The notes: generated by a model from the sequence alone, not told the origin. 15,829 nt of DNA from Dehalococcoidia bacterium (GCA_030603485.1 JAUVXS010000021.1:1-15829), one strand, 5' to 3'. Shown: positions 6,436 through 14,683, numbered from the stretch's first letter. Program-made: numbers and translations.

Positions 6436-7604
6436 TGGAATTAACCAAAAGGCTTAATAGATTGCCTCCATATCTTTTCGTGGAGATAAATCAAAAAATC
6501 GCTGAGCTTCGGGCCAGGGGAGAAGATATCATCAGTTTTGCTATTGGCGACCCTGATTTACCTACGCCATCTCATATTATAGAATGTATGTGCCAGGCAG
6601 CACGTGACCCTACAAACTATCGTTATCCTGAAACCGCCGGCTTGCCCGAACTTCGTCAAGCCATTGCTGAGTGGTATGAGAGACGCTTTGGAGTTACCTT
6701 GGACCCGGATAAAGAAGTGCTGCCGCTCATTGGCTCCAAGGAAGGGATTGGGCATATAGCTTTATGCTTTATCGAGCCTGGTGACTTGGCTTTGGTTCCT
6801 GACCCGGGCTATCCGCCATATTCTCTAGGCACCATATTAGCCGGTGGCGAGCCTTACTTTATGCCTCTCAAGGAGGAAAACGATTTTCTGCCCGATTTTG
6901 AAGCTATTCCAGCCCAGGTAGCCGACAAAGCAAGGATTATGTGGCTTAACTACCCCAATAATCCCACCGGAGCTATAGCTGGCTTTGATTTCTTTGAGAA
7001 AGCAGTTCATTTCGCACAGCAACACGACTTAGCAATCTGCCATGACGCTCCTTATACCGAAGTTGCCTTTGATGGCTACAAGCCACCGAGCTTCATGCAG
7101 ATACCTGAGGCAAAAAAAATAGGCGTGGAATTTCACTCCCTGTCCAAGACTTACCACATGACAGGGTGGCGAATAGGTATGATAGTCGGTAACGCTGACA
7201 TGGTGGATGCCTTATTTAAAGTTAAATCCAACCTGGATTCAGGCATTCCCCAGGCAATTCAATATGCTGCTGTGGAAGCTCTGCGTGGCTCCCAGGAACA
7301 CATCGCTGCGCATAATGCTATTTTTCAACGGCGCCGAGATAAATTAATAAAAGTCCTGAATGAGATAGGGCTAAAGGCCAGGATACCCAAGGCAACCTTT
7401 TATATCTGGGCTAAGATTCCCCAGGGGTATACATCTATGGATTTTACCAAGAAATTGCTGGACGAAGCTGGGATAGCGGTAACCCCGGGAACTGGCTATG
7501 GGAAGGAGGGAGAGGGTTACATCAGACTTTCCCTGACCATTTCCGATGACCGTCTGGCACAGGGGATGGGGTGTCTATTGGCTTGGCACAGGAGAAGCAA
7601 ATAA
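6435..7604 (+). CDS. dapL: LL-diaminopimelate aminotransferase
   Basis: Fold-type I PLP aminotransferase, 389 aa from the ATG at 6435. This ATG overlaps the dapF stop by one base (TGATG) and has AAGGA 8 bases upstream. A TTG three bases earlier (6432) is a less likely start. It makes LL-DAP directly from tetrahydrodipicolinate with glutamate as amino donor, bypassing the acylated intermediates. Motifs include the N-terminal ISFAIGDPDLPTP, YRYPETAGLPELR, the PLP-contact NYPNNPTGA, CHDAPYTEV, and the PLP lysine and phosphate-binding segment SLSKTYHMTGWRIGM. Aspartate-family aminotransferases look similar, but direct pairing with dapF supports DapL. Its end overlaps hflX by 34 bases. Confidence 0.88.
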   Translation: MELTKRLNRLPPYLFVEINQKIAELRARGEDIISFAIGDPDLPTPSHIIECMCQAARDPTNYRYPETAGLPELRQAIAEWYERRFGVTLDPDKEVLPLIGSKEGIGHIALCFIEPGDLALVPDPGYPPYSLGTILAGGEPYFMPLKEENDFLPDFEAIPAQVADKARIMWLNYPNNPTGAIAGFDFFEKAVHFAQQHDLAICHDAPYTEVAFDGYKPPSFMQIPEAKKIGVEFHSLSKTYHMTGWRIGMIVGNADMVDALFKVKSNLDSGIPQAIQYAAVEALRGSQEHIAAHNAIFQRRRDKLIKVLNEIGLKARIPKATFYIWAKIPQGYTSMDFTKKLLDEAGIAVTPGTGYGKEGEGYIRLSLTISDDRLAQGMGCLLAWHRRSK

Positions 7605-8740
7605 GGCAGAAATATTTTGCCACCAAAGCTAAGGTAGAACAAGCACTCCTTGTCGGGGTAGGAAGCAGGACCTCTAACCATAATTGGTCAGTCAAAGATT
7701 CTTTACAGGAGCTATCCTATCTGGCGAAAACAGCAGGCGCCAATGTAGTAGGTATGTTAACTCAAAACCTGGACGCACCTTCGCCCACCTATTATATAGG
7801 TAAGGGGAAAATTGGGGAGATAATTAACCTCAAAGAGCAGACCCAGTATGACACAGTAATCTTTGATGACGAACTGTCACCGAGGCAGCAAAGAAATCTC
7901 GAGGAGACATTAGGAGTCAAAGTTATTGACCGCAGTGCTCTGATTTTGGACATATTCGCCCGAAAAGCTCGAACCCATGAAGGAAAACTCCAGGTTGAAC
8001 TGGCTCAGCACCAATATCTTCTGCCCCGGCTTGTCGGGCAGTGGCGGCATCTAGAGCGACTTGGCGGTGGCATCGGCACCAGAGGTCCCGGTGAGGCACA
8101 ATTGGAAACCGATCGCCGCCTTATCTATAAGCGTATCAGTCTCCTTCAGCATAAGATAGAAAGTGTAAGGAAGCATCGAGCACTCTACAGGAGGCGACGT
8201 AAGGAGACTGGCATGCCTATTGTAGCTCTTGTTGGTTATACTAATGCCGGTAAGAGCACTTTGTTTAATATCTTAAGCAAAGCCAGTGTAAATGTGGAAG
8301 ATAAGCTCTTTTCTACTCTGGATCCCGTGACTCGGCGACTAGCTCTACCTACCGGGCAACAATTTCTGATCACCGATACAGTTGGCTTTATTCACAAACT
8401 TCCGCCTTCAATTATTGCCGCCTTCCGCGCCACTTTAGAAGAACTGGATGAGGCTGATTTACTTCTACATATAGTTGACATAACACACAAGAATGCTGCT
8501 AATCAGAGCCTCACAGTGGAAAAGGTACTCAGCGAGCTAAATCTGCAAAATAAACCAAAAATTACCGTGTTCAACAAGCTAGATTTAGCTTTAAACAGCG
8601 AGGCAGAATTGAATGCATTAACTACTATTCCTTGCTTCGAGGAAGAAATCGTGCTGCCGAGCGAGGGCATTGCTCTCATCTCTGCTGTCAAAGGATGGGG
8701 AGTGGATAAGCTCCTGGATAAGATAGCTCGCCATCTTTAG
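7571..8740 (+). CDS. hflX: HflX ribosome-associated GTPase
   Basis: 389 aa from a GTG start. HflX binds the 50S ribosome near the peptidyl-transferase centre and splits or rescues ribosomes in stress. Order: HflX N-terminal domain with YYIGKGK (74-80) and the DDELSPRQQRNLE stretch (99-111), the glycine-rich signature GGGIGTRGPGEAQLETDRR (165-183), then the G domain with G1 GYTNAGKS (222-229), G3 DTVGF (269-273), G4 NKLD (335-338) and G5-like SAVKG near the end. The start overlaps dapL by 34 bases. AGGGGAT is just upstream of the GTG, though later non-ATG starts cannot be excluded. It closes the operon and faces yggS convergently across only 24 bases, with no clear terminator. Confidence 0.94.
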   Translation: MSIGLAQEKQIRQKYFATKAKVEQALLVGVGSRTSNHNWSVKDSLQELSYLAKTAGANVVGMLTQNLDAPSPTYYIGKGKIGEIINLKEQTQYDTVIFDDELSPRQQRNLEETLGVKVIDRSALILDIFARKARTHEGKLQVELAQHQYLLPRLVGQWRHLERLGGGIGTRGPGEAQLETDRRLIYKRISLLQHKIESVRKHRALYRRRRKETGMPIVALVGYTNAGKSTLFNILSKASVNVEDKLFSTLDPVTRRLALPTGQQFLITDTVGFIHKLPPSIIAAFRATLEELDEADLLLHIVDITHKNAANQSLTVEKVLSELNLQNKPKITVFNKLDLALNSEAELNALTTIPCFEEEIVLPSEGIALISAVKGWGVDKLLDKIARHL

Positions 8741-8764
8741 GGGACAAATTAGGCACGTTCAACC

Positions 8765-9457
8765 TTATGCCGAATTTCGTTCGCCAAATATCCTGGTGCC
8801 TATCCTGATTATATTGGCGCCCTCCTCCAGGGCAACCTTATAAGAATTAGTCATGCCCATGGAAAGATATCTCATCTCTACATTAGGCAACTCTAGCCCT
8901 TTAATTTGTTCAAATACCCTTCTTGTCTCCACAAAATAGGGTCTGGAGTCTTCAGAGTTTCCAAAACGGGGTCCCATAGTCATAAGACCCATCACTTTGA
9001 TATTTCTAAGACCGGATATTTGTCTAACTAATTGTTCCACATCTTCCGGGAGCGCCCCTGACTTCTGTGGCTCTCTGCCACTGTTCACCTCGATCAATAT
9101 TGGCATTATTTTCCCAATTTGAGCACACCTTCTATTAATTTCCCTGGCTATTTCTAAAGAATCGACACTTTCTATCATGTCGAATATTTCCAGCGCCTTT
9201 CTCCGGACACTGTGCTTTTGAAAGGTTCCAATAAAATGCCATTTCGCTCTCTTTCCCACCACTTCATATGCTTCTTTTGCTTCCTTGACATAATTTTCTC
9301 CAATGATTTTTATTCCCGCCTGAACAACTTCCAAGACTTCCTCAGGTGTCCTTGTTTTTGCTGCCGCCACCACCTCGACTCCGTCAGGTAGTTCAGCTAA
9401 TAATTTGACAATATTTTGTTTAGTTAGCTCGCTTGCCACGTCATGATTGTAATCCAT
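8765..9457 (-). CDS. yggS: YggS/PLPBP-family pyridoxal phosphate homeostasis protein
   Basis: 230 aa from the ATG at 9457. A TTG at 9475 would add six residues but has no ribosome site. The chosen ATG has only a weak GGTAAG. The family is a single-domain alanine-racemase-like TIM barrel that binds PLP without known catalysis and affects vitamin B6 and amino-acid balance. The PLP lysine lies in VVAAAKTRTPEEV. Other family signatures are IIGENYVKEAKE, KWHFIGTFQKH (commonly HFIGxLQxNK), LIEVNSGREPQKSG, VMGLMTMGP, LSMGMTNSYKVALEEGANIIRIGTRIFG. The change in HFIG-TFQKHS and the loss of the usual SMGMS-D Asp are variations to note. It stands alone, convergent to hflX. Confidence 0.9.
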   Translation of the reverse strand: MDYNHDVASELTKQNIVKLLAELPDGVEVVAAAKTRTPEEVLEVVQAGIKIIGENYVKEAKEAYEVVGKRAKWHFIGTFQKHSVRRKALEIFDMIESVDSLEIAREINRRCAQIGKIMPILIEVNSGREPQKSGALPEDVEQLVRQISGLRNIKVMGLMTMGPRFGNSEDSRPYFVETRRVFEQIKGLELPNVEMRYLSMGMTNSYKVALEEGANIIRIGTRIFGERNSA

Positions 9458-9589
9458 TAAGCTTACCAGCTTCAAGGATAAGGAATGCCGCAGGTATGGA
9501 AGACGTTCTCGCCTCTGACCAAAGTTGGGATGCTTGAGAGAAGTTATGGAGCAATTGATTATTGAGAGGACAAGAAACGAAGGGTCCAG

Positions 9590-9683
9590 AATGACACATC
9601 CATCGTGTCATTGCGAGGCTGACTTCGTCAGTCGAAGCAAGCTAGTGGAAGGGCATGGAATTGCACACTTCGCTCGCAATGAC
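9590..9683. repeat. Palindromic dispersed-repeat element
   Basis: GTCATTGCGAG (9607-9617) and its exact inverse CTCGCAATGAC (9673-9683) bracket about 55 bases that contain an inner hairpin, CTGAC-TTC-GTCAG. A second hairpin, AATGACAC (9590-9597), 7-base loop, GTGTCATT (9605-9612), overlaps the left arm. The left arm shares 12 bases with the repeat inside dapF. It could be a MITE-like or REP-like non-coding element. No transposase is present. Confidence 0.7.
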
Positions 9684-9761
9684 TTAGGAGAAGTCAGGCT
9701 GACACAAACCGAAGGACTCAAAACAACAAATGGTTATTAATCAGTCCCGGGTAAATAGAGT

Positions 9762-9790
9762 TGACAAAATTGATTGAGTATAATTTTATA
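9762..9790 (+). promoter_or_regulatory. Possible promoter in the gene-poor region
   Basis: A perfect -35 TTGACA (9762-9767), a 17-base spacer and -10 TTTTAT. A better TATAAT at 9782 is too close to the -35. No clear gene follows on the plus strand for 480 bases, so the role is uncertain. Confidence 0.25.
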
Positions 9791-9889
9791 CTTACCATTT
9801 CTTTGTATGCATGAATGGTCACACAGGAGGGGGTTTAACTTTTAGGGCTAGGTTTTTGGAGTGAGAACCTGATATGACGCCAAAAGATT

Positions 9890-9943
9890 TCAAAACTCGC
9901 TCTGAGAGGCGATTCTAGGGTCATGAAAAAGACAGAGATACAT
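9890..9943 (-). CDS. Possible 17-aa peptide with a consensus ribosome site
   Basis: Reads MYLCLFHDPRIASQSEF then TGA. AAGGAGGT lies 6 bases before the ATG, a near-perfect Shine-Dalgarno. The same frame is open upstream to 10096, so this could also be the tail of a decayed larger gene. No family was recognised. Chance is a real possibility for something this short. Confidence 0.2.
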   Translation of the reverse strand: MYLCLFHDPRIASQSEF

Positions 9944-10179
9944 CTTGGTACCTCCTTCTGCGTTGAGGCGCTTGTTTAACTGGATGATATTTTTGCGCCG
10001 AACTGCCCGGGAGTAGGGTCCTTTAATAAGTCGGGATCGGAGTAGTAGCAGCAGGGAGGGGGAATAGTTGGGCGTGAAGGAAGATCCAGCCTTCAATATT
10101 GTTCATCTTGAATATCTTGAGTATATTTTCCTGCCTTAGAGATGAGAGGTATTATTTTGCGTTAAAACTAGCAGGGCAC

Positions 10180-10208
10180 TTGACATGAAAACATAAAAGT
10201 ATTAACCT
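10180..10208 (+). promoter_or_regulatory. Possible promoter of the recombinase gene
   Basis: A perfect -35 TTGACA (10180-10185), a 17-base spacer and a poor -10 TAACCT (10203-10208). A transcript from here would start almost at the inverted repeat 10217-10240. Confidence 0.3.
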
Positions 10209-10216
10209 AATGAATA

Positions 10217-10240
10217 GTCGCAAACTGTCACTTTTGCGAC
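10217..10240. repeat. 8-8-8 inverted repeat upstream of the recombinase
   Basis: GTCGCAAA, 8-base centre CTGTCACT, TTTGCGAC: two perfect 8-bp arms, 32 bases before the ATG of the recombinase gene. It could be an RNA hairpin in the leader, an operator, or a recombination core site, since tyrosine recombinases bind paired arms around a 6-8 base centre. It does not closely resemble known dif sequences. Confidence 0.5.
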
Positions 10241-10272
10241 AAGAAGAAATTGGTGAAACATAAGAATTAAAT

Positions 10273-11208
10273 ATGACTCTGGAATTATTGTTCGCCGAGT
10301 AATTAGAATACCTGGAAATCGAGAAAGGCTGCTCTCCTCTTACCATTCGGGAATACAGACATTACCTGCAGCGTTTCCACAACTGGCTTATCGAGAATTC
10401 CCCCGCCGCAAAACCTGGAGACATCAACCTGGAGCTTGTTAGAAGGTACAGGTTATATTTAGCACATTTGCGTGCCCGTGATGGACTACCACTGCAGCGC
10501 GTCACCCAGAGCTACCACATCGTTGCGTTGAGAGCTTTTTTGCGCTATCTCCTTGTGCAGCGCGACATATCTACACTGTCCCCTGACAAGGTAGAGCTTC
10601 CCAAACAGGGCTCCCGTTCTATTGCCTTCTTAAACCCGGAGCAGATAGAAAGACTACTAAACAGTCCTAAAATAGCAACTAATGCAGGACTGAGGGATAG
10701 AACTATCTTAGAAACCCTATTCAGCACAGGATTAAGAGTATCGGAATTAGTTAGTTTGAATCGTGACCAAATAAATTTAGAGCGTAAGGAATTTGGCGTC
10801 AAAGGCAAGGGAAATAAGATACGGGTAGTTTTTCTATCAGATACGGCCGCCCAATGGATTGAGCGCTATCTGACGTTGCGTCAAGACAATTTTAAGCCGC
10901 TGTTTATTCGCCACAGCGGCAAGGTAGACGCCCGGGACAAGGGTGAAAAAATGCGTTTAACGGCAAGGTCCATCCAAAGAATTGTTGCCAAGTATGCAAA
11001 AAGGTCTGGTTTGCCAATCGAGGCAACTCCCCACACACTGAGGCATTCTTTTGCCACAGACCTTCTAATAAGTGGTGCTGACATTCGCTCCGTCCAGGAA
11101 ATGCTAGGCCATGAAAGTATTAGGACAACCCAAGTTTACACCCATGTCACCAACAGGCATCTGAAGGAGGTTCATAAAGCTTTTCATAGTAAAGACAGAC
11201 AGGCATAA
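10273..11208 (+). pseudogene. XerC/XerD-like tyrosine recombinase with a stop at codon 10
   Basis: From the ATG at 10273 the reading is MTLELLFAE, TAA (10300-10302), then an uninterrupted continuation (LEYLEIEKGCSPLTIREYRH and on) to a TAA-ended C-terminus at 11208. Without the stop it would be about 311 aa, normal for XerC/XerD. The part before 10468 is the N-terminal core-binding helical domain. The catalytic domain is complete: Arg in STGLRVSEL, Lys in VKGKGNK, His and Arg in HTLRHSFATDL, His in LGHESIRTT and the Tyr nucleophile in QVYTHV (full-length positions about 155, 179, 254/257, 280, 289). CAA or GAA to TAA would be a one-base change. The first usual start after the stop is a TTG at 10468, giving 246 aa lacking most of the core-binding domain, which is unlikely to act normally. 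There is no good ribosome site before either start. Role if active: site-specific recombination, such as dimer resolution or element integration. Confidence 0.85.
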
Positions 11209-11298
11209 TATTATGTCAAGTACTGTTAAAGGAAACCTATCTGCGAAAATGCCATATTTGTGGGTCTCGCGCAGCAAAATCTTGATAAATACTATGAG

Positions 11299-12993
11299 TT
11301 ATACTAAGACTCTAGAGGAAAGTCTTGACTGCTCCAGGAAATACCCTACCCTATCTCTAACGGATTTATTGAGCAAGCCTTTCCTATATGCCAGCGTGTG
11401 CAAAAAGAGCTGTACATGTTGCGGCACTTGCCACAGGTTTTTCTCGTCATAGCGATAGCCATACCTGGCGGAACTGCCCATTTTCTCGGTGGTAATTTCC
11501 TCACTTTTGTAGCCGATGTCTTTCACCAGAGCAGGATCAAATCCATTCTTTCTGGCTATCTCATCCAGTACGCTATGAATACCTGTGCCATGCTGTATAG
11601 CAAGCTTTTCTCTATTTGCATATTCTTTAGGAATGCCCATTTTTGTAGCTAGCCGGCGGTGTGGATGTTTACCCAGGTAGTCTTCTTCAGAGGTCACTTT
11701 CAATTCAGATGCCACGCTCATAGCTACATTCACAACGTCGGTATCTAAATAAGGGAAGAGCAACTCAACACCATGCGCCATGGCTATCTTATTTTCTCTA
11801 TCCAGGGTCTCTATATCCGCCCTGGTGAAATCGTCCCACATCCTGTGACAAAGTTCCTGACGACCATCTTTGCCTAAAACCATGGGATACCACTTGTAAC
11901 CTCCCCACAGTTCATCGGGCCCTTGTCCAGAGAAAATCACCCTGAGGCCATCTTGTCTAGCCATGTCTATTGCTGCATAGATGCCGATGCCAGTCTCTAT
12001 TTGCACAAAATCGCTATCCTCAATTGCTTCAATGACTTTGGGGATGTATTCCTCGATCCCATCAATGCTTAGCTCTTTCATCTCATGTTTAATACCAAGT
12101 TCTCCAGCAAATTTTCGAGCGAAGTTCACATCCGGCGAATTAGGCAAACCAACAGTATATGCGGTGACCTCTATCCCCGAATAAGCAGCAACATCATGCA
12201 ATAGTTTGGCTATCAAACAGCTATCCACACCACCCGATAGTAGCACACCTACTTTACCTGTGTGGTTCACCTCGGCTAGTCTTTTTCGCACTGCTGAGTA
12301 GAGTGTCTCTTCATAACCAGCTACAGCCCGAGCCATGCACTTTATATCGGTTTCTACCCTGTGGAAAGGCAAAGCCTCCTTTATACTGATCCCTCTGGAG
12401 TCAAAAATAGCGAGCATGCCAGCTCTGAGAGGCCTGACTTCACCTAAGCCTATCTTCCACAAAGGTTTCTTGTTAGAGGCGAAGGCTGAGAACCTATTAT
12501 TTTCAGCAAAGTAAAGTGGTTTTGTACCTAAAGAATTTCGCGATATTACTATTCGGTCAGCATCGCCAACTGCCAAGGTATAATCGCCGTCCAGATTAGT
12601 TAACGCTCCCCTGACCTTTTGTTCCAGATTGCCAGGAACTTCTGCTAACAAACGGACTAATGACTCGGGAGCAGTATCATTTACCCTGTCCTGGGTTCGA
12701 GAAAACTTAGCCCCCGTGCCTTCGGAATTATAAAGGAGGCCAGCATATACTAAGGCAAGCTTCTCTTGATCATTTGTATCAACATGTTCTGGTGATTCTC
12801 CTTGAGCAGGGCGATATACTTTTGCGAGGGCCTTGCTATTCGCATCATTGATAATGGAGCTGATGTAGCGGGGATAAGCAACAGCCGAAAGTTCGTTTGC
12901 CGAACACGCAGTTTCTGTCATAAGGGCCAGTTCTTTTCTTAACTCGCCCTGACCCATATTGACCTTGCTGAAGATACCACCTATCCAAGTCAT
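11299..12993 (-). CDS. Asparagine synthase-like protein lacking the glutaminase Cys
   Basis: 564 aa with the two-domain AsnB layout. The C-terminal ATP-pyrophosphatase domain is well preserved: PP-loop LSGGVDSCL (252-260), AYTVGLPNSPD, the SGQGPDELWGGY motif (355-366) and RENKIAMAHGVELLFPYLD. The N-terminal Ntn-type glutaminase domain keeps its end (LDGDYTLAVGD and RNSLGTKPLYF, about 134-162), but the start MCGI is MTWIGGIF here, so the nucleophile Cys2 is Thr. The usual NGEIYN is AGLLYN at 84-89, removing the Asn and Glu that hold glutamine. Glutamine hydrolysis of the normal kind is therefore unlikely. The enzyme may use free ammonia, or adenylate a carboxylate for another amine as beta-lactam synthetase does. 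The ATG has GAGGT 6 bases upstream. It lies 191 bases after the flavoprotein gene on the same strand and may share its transcript. Confidence 0.85.
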   Translation of the reverse strand: MTWIGGIFSKVNMGQGELRKELALMTETACSANELSAVAYPRYISSIINDANSKALAKVYRPAQGESPEHVDTNDQEKLALVYAGLLYNSEGTGAKFSRTQDRVNDTAPESLVRLLAEVPGNLEQKVRGALTNLDGDYTLAVGDADRIVISRNSLGTKPLYFAENNRFSAFASNKKPLWKIGLGEVRPLRAGMLAIFDSRGISIKEALPFHRVETDIKCMARAVAGYEETLYSAVRKRLAEVNHTGKVGVLLSGGVDSCLIAKLLHDVAAYSGIEVTAYTVGLPNSPDVNFARKFAGELGIKHEMKELSIDGIEEYIPKVIEAIEDSDFVQIETGIGIYAAIDMARQDGLRVIFSGQGPDELWGGYKWYPMVLGKDGRQELCHRMWDDFTRADIETLDRENKIAMAHGVELLFPYLDTDVVNVAMSVASELKVTSEEDYLGKHPHRRLATKMGIPKEYANREKLAIQHGTGIHSVLDEIARKNGFDPALVKDIGYKSEEITTEKMGSSARYGYRYDEKNLWQVPQHVQLFLHTLAYRKGLLNKSVRDRVGYFLEQSRLSSRVLV

Positions 12994-13184
12994 AAAGAGA
13001 CCTCTAATTATGACATTATTTTAGTGTTGCTAATGATGGGACCTTGGTTGAATGCCTCCAGCCAGGCAGGATAACTGCTCTCACTTGGGCTACTCTACCA
13101 TACATTCAGTATACTGGCAAGTTCCCTGCTGGCATCGCCTTCCAAGGCGGTGTCTTTACAACTACAGCCCCGCCCCTAGTAACT

Positions 13185-14309
13185 TCAATGAAGATACTCA
13201 TCCACTGTCCCCCTTACGTACCTAGCAATGGCAGGGGCAGCAGTGAGCCCCGGGGATTCTATCCCGATTAGATTTATTAAGCCCGGAAAACCTGCTTTCT
13301 CTTCATGGGAAATGACGAAGTCCCGGAAGGCTTCATTCGGCCCCTGAAGCTTGGGTCTCACACCAGCAAATTCAGGCTCCAAATCTTCAACTTTGATAAA
13401 GGGAAGGAATCTGTTGGTTGAATTGTAGAAAGCTTGCCTCTGGGTCTCATCAACCCCATAATCTATTGCTTCCACATAGCGAGCGTTGGGGCCAAGTCGC
13501 ACCCTGCCATTGAGTCCCGGGGTTACATGAATTCCCTTGCCGGCTTGCTCGGGTGTGGGGTAAATGAGCCTGCTTATAAGATGTCTATATTTTGAACTTA
13601 GACTGAAATATTCGCCTTTGCAGTAATGAAGCTTATAACCTGCCTTAGCTATATCTATCCCAGCAAGCTGGGCTACCCTGTCGGAGTTTAAGCCGGCAGC
13701 GTTTATCACAATGCGGCTAGCAAAAGCAGAGATTCCTTCCCGGTCTCTTATTTGCAGTTTATACCTTGTCCCTACCTTTTCTATTCCTATTACCTCAGTA
13801 TTAAAGACAAAATGGGCTCCCTTTTCCCTCGCTTGGCTATGGAAAGACTTCAGCAAACTGTAGGAATCCAAAATTCCGCTGGAAGGGGATAATAGTGCTG
13901 CTCTAGCTTCTATATTTGGTTCAATCTTTTTCAGTTCTGTTCGAGAAAGAAGCATCAAGTCTTCAACGCCATTTTTTCTCCCCTGCTCATAAAGCTTTTC
14001 TAGCTGTGTAATTTCATCTTCGCTTGCTGCCACGATAATCTTTCCCAGCTTCTTATAGGCAATATCATGCCTTTCACAAAGCTCGTAAAGCAGGTTTTTC
14101 CCCTCAAGGCAAAGTGTTGTCTTTAAAGAATCCTCGGGATAATAGATGCCAGCGTGAATGACTTCACTATTTCTGCTGCTGGTCTCAAGCCCGAAGTTGT
14201 GGTTCTTTTCAAGTACGAACACTCCTTTTTTTGGTTGTGCGATTTCGTTAGCCGTAGCCAGGCCAATTACTCCAGCACCGATAATCGCCACATCAACTTC
14301 AGTAAGCAT
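13185..14309 (-). CDS. L-2-hydroxyglutarate oxidase-like FAD oxidoreductase
   Basis: 374 aa, DAO-superfamily flavoprotein. The N-terminal FAD-binding Rossmann motif is IIGAGVIGLATA (9-20) with the ribose-binding Glu in VLEKN (32-36). Then comes SSRNSEVIHAGIYYPEDSLK (44-63), the strong LhgO/L2HGDH signature. Further on are INAAGLNSDRVA, CKGEYFSL, GIHVTPGLNGRVRLGPNA and the C-terminal FAGVRPKLQGP and IGIESPGLTAAPAIA, which close the FAD site. Family members oxidise L-2-hydroxyglutarate to 2-oxoglutarate, passing electrons to the membrane quinone pool or oxygen. In an anaerobe the acceptor would not be oxygen. Substrate is not proven by sequence. The start has only a weak ribosome site. It precedes the asparagine synthase-like gene on the same strand. 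Confidence 0.88.
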   Translation of the reverse strand: MLTEVDVAIIGAGVIGLATANEIAQPKKGVFVLEKNHNFGLETSSRNSEVIHAGIYYPEDSLKTTLCLEGKNLLYELCERHDIAYKKLGKIIVAASEDEITQLEKLYEQGRKNGVEDLMLLSRTELKKIEPNIEARAALLSPSSGILDSYSLLKSFHSQAREKGAHFVFNTEVIGIEKVGTRYKLQIRDREGISAFASRIVINAAGLNSDRVAQLAGIDIAKAGYKLHYCKGEYFSLSSKYRHLISRLIYPTPEQAGKGIHVTPGLNGRVRLGPNARYVEAIDYGVDETQRQAFYNSTNRFLPFIKVEDLEPEFAGVRPKLQGPNEAFRDFVISHEEKAGFPGLINLIGIESPGLTAAPAIARYVRGTVDEYLH

Positions 14310-14683
14310 TTTTAGCCAGCCTCGAGTCTAGTCTATTTTAGCGAAGACTAACGTCCTCTCTGAAAAGCTTTATCCTGGTTCCAGATTAGGCACAATATAA
14401 GAAGAACTCCGAATCCTTGCTTATCGGTGTTTTGTAGCTACATGTTGATTGGAGGCTTCTAATGGTGGTGTAGATATGCTTGGTATTAGGGCTTCACCTT
14501 CAGTTCGGATGCCGTAGAAAGTATCAAGCAAAAATCTCAGGATTTGGTGGAGTGAATTATTTATATTCATGTACCATCGTTACTTCCTTTAGAATTTGTG
14601 GTAGTCTCAATCCTCAGTATGTTACAATATATCCTGTCTTGTAGAATCTTGTCTACTAGAACAGTTTGGAAAGGAGCCAGAAT
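14310..14683. other. Divergent intergenic region
   Basis: 374 bases between the flavoprotein gene (minus) and the nitroreductase gene (plus), which must hold promoters for both. A TACAAT at 14623-14628 could be a -10 box for the nitroreductase gene, but no good -35 stands 16-18 bases before it. No gene or strong repeat was seen. Confidence 0.5.

Larger units (their letters stand above)
9458..10272. other. Gene-poor region between yggS and the recombinase
   Basis: About 800 bases with no convincing long gene. It holds a palindromic repeat element (9590-9683), possible promoters (9762-9790 and 10180-10208), a short minus-strand reading frame with a perfect ribosome site (9890-9943) and an inverted repeat (10217-10240). 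No tRNA was recognised. Confidence 0.6.

Noticed and set aside
9458..9475. TTG start at 9475 for the YggS-like gene
   Set aside because: No ribosome site precedes it. The ATG at 9457 fits the family start better.
9525..9740. Plus-strand frame of 71 codons
   Set aside because: It is largely made of the palindromic repeat element and has no ribosome site or protein-like composition.
10217..10255. Group II intron 5' end (GUGYG-like) near GCGACAAGAAG
   Set aside because: No reverse transcriptase gene, no domain V hairpin and no proper boundary were seen.
11213..11452. Plus-strand frame after the recombinase
   Set aside because: Mostly antisense to the 3' part of the asparagine synthase-like gene, with no family resemblance.
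14666..14683. TTG start at 14666 for the nitroreductase gene
   Set aside because: The AAGGAG at 14671-14676 lies inside that extension and is well spaced for the ATG at 14684.
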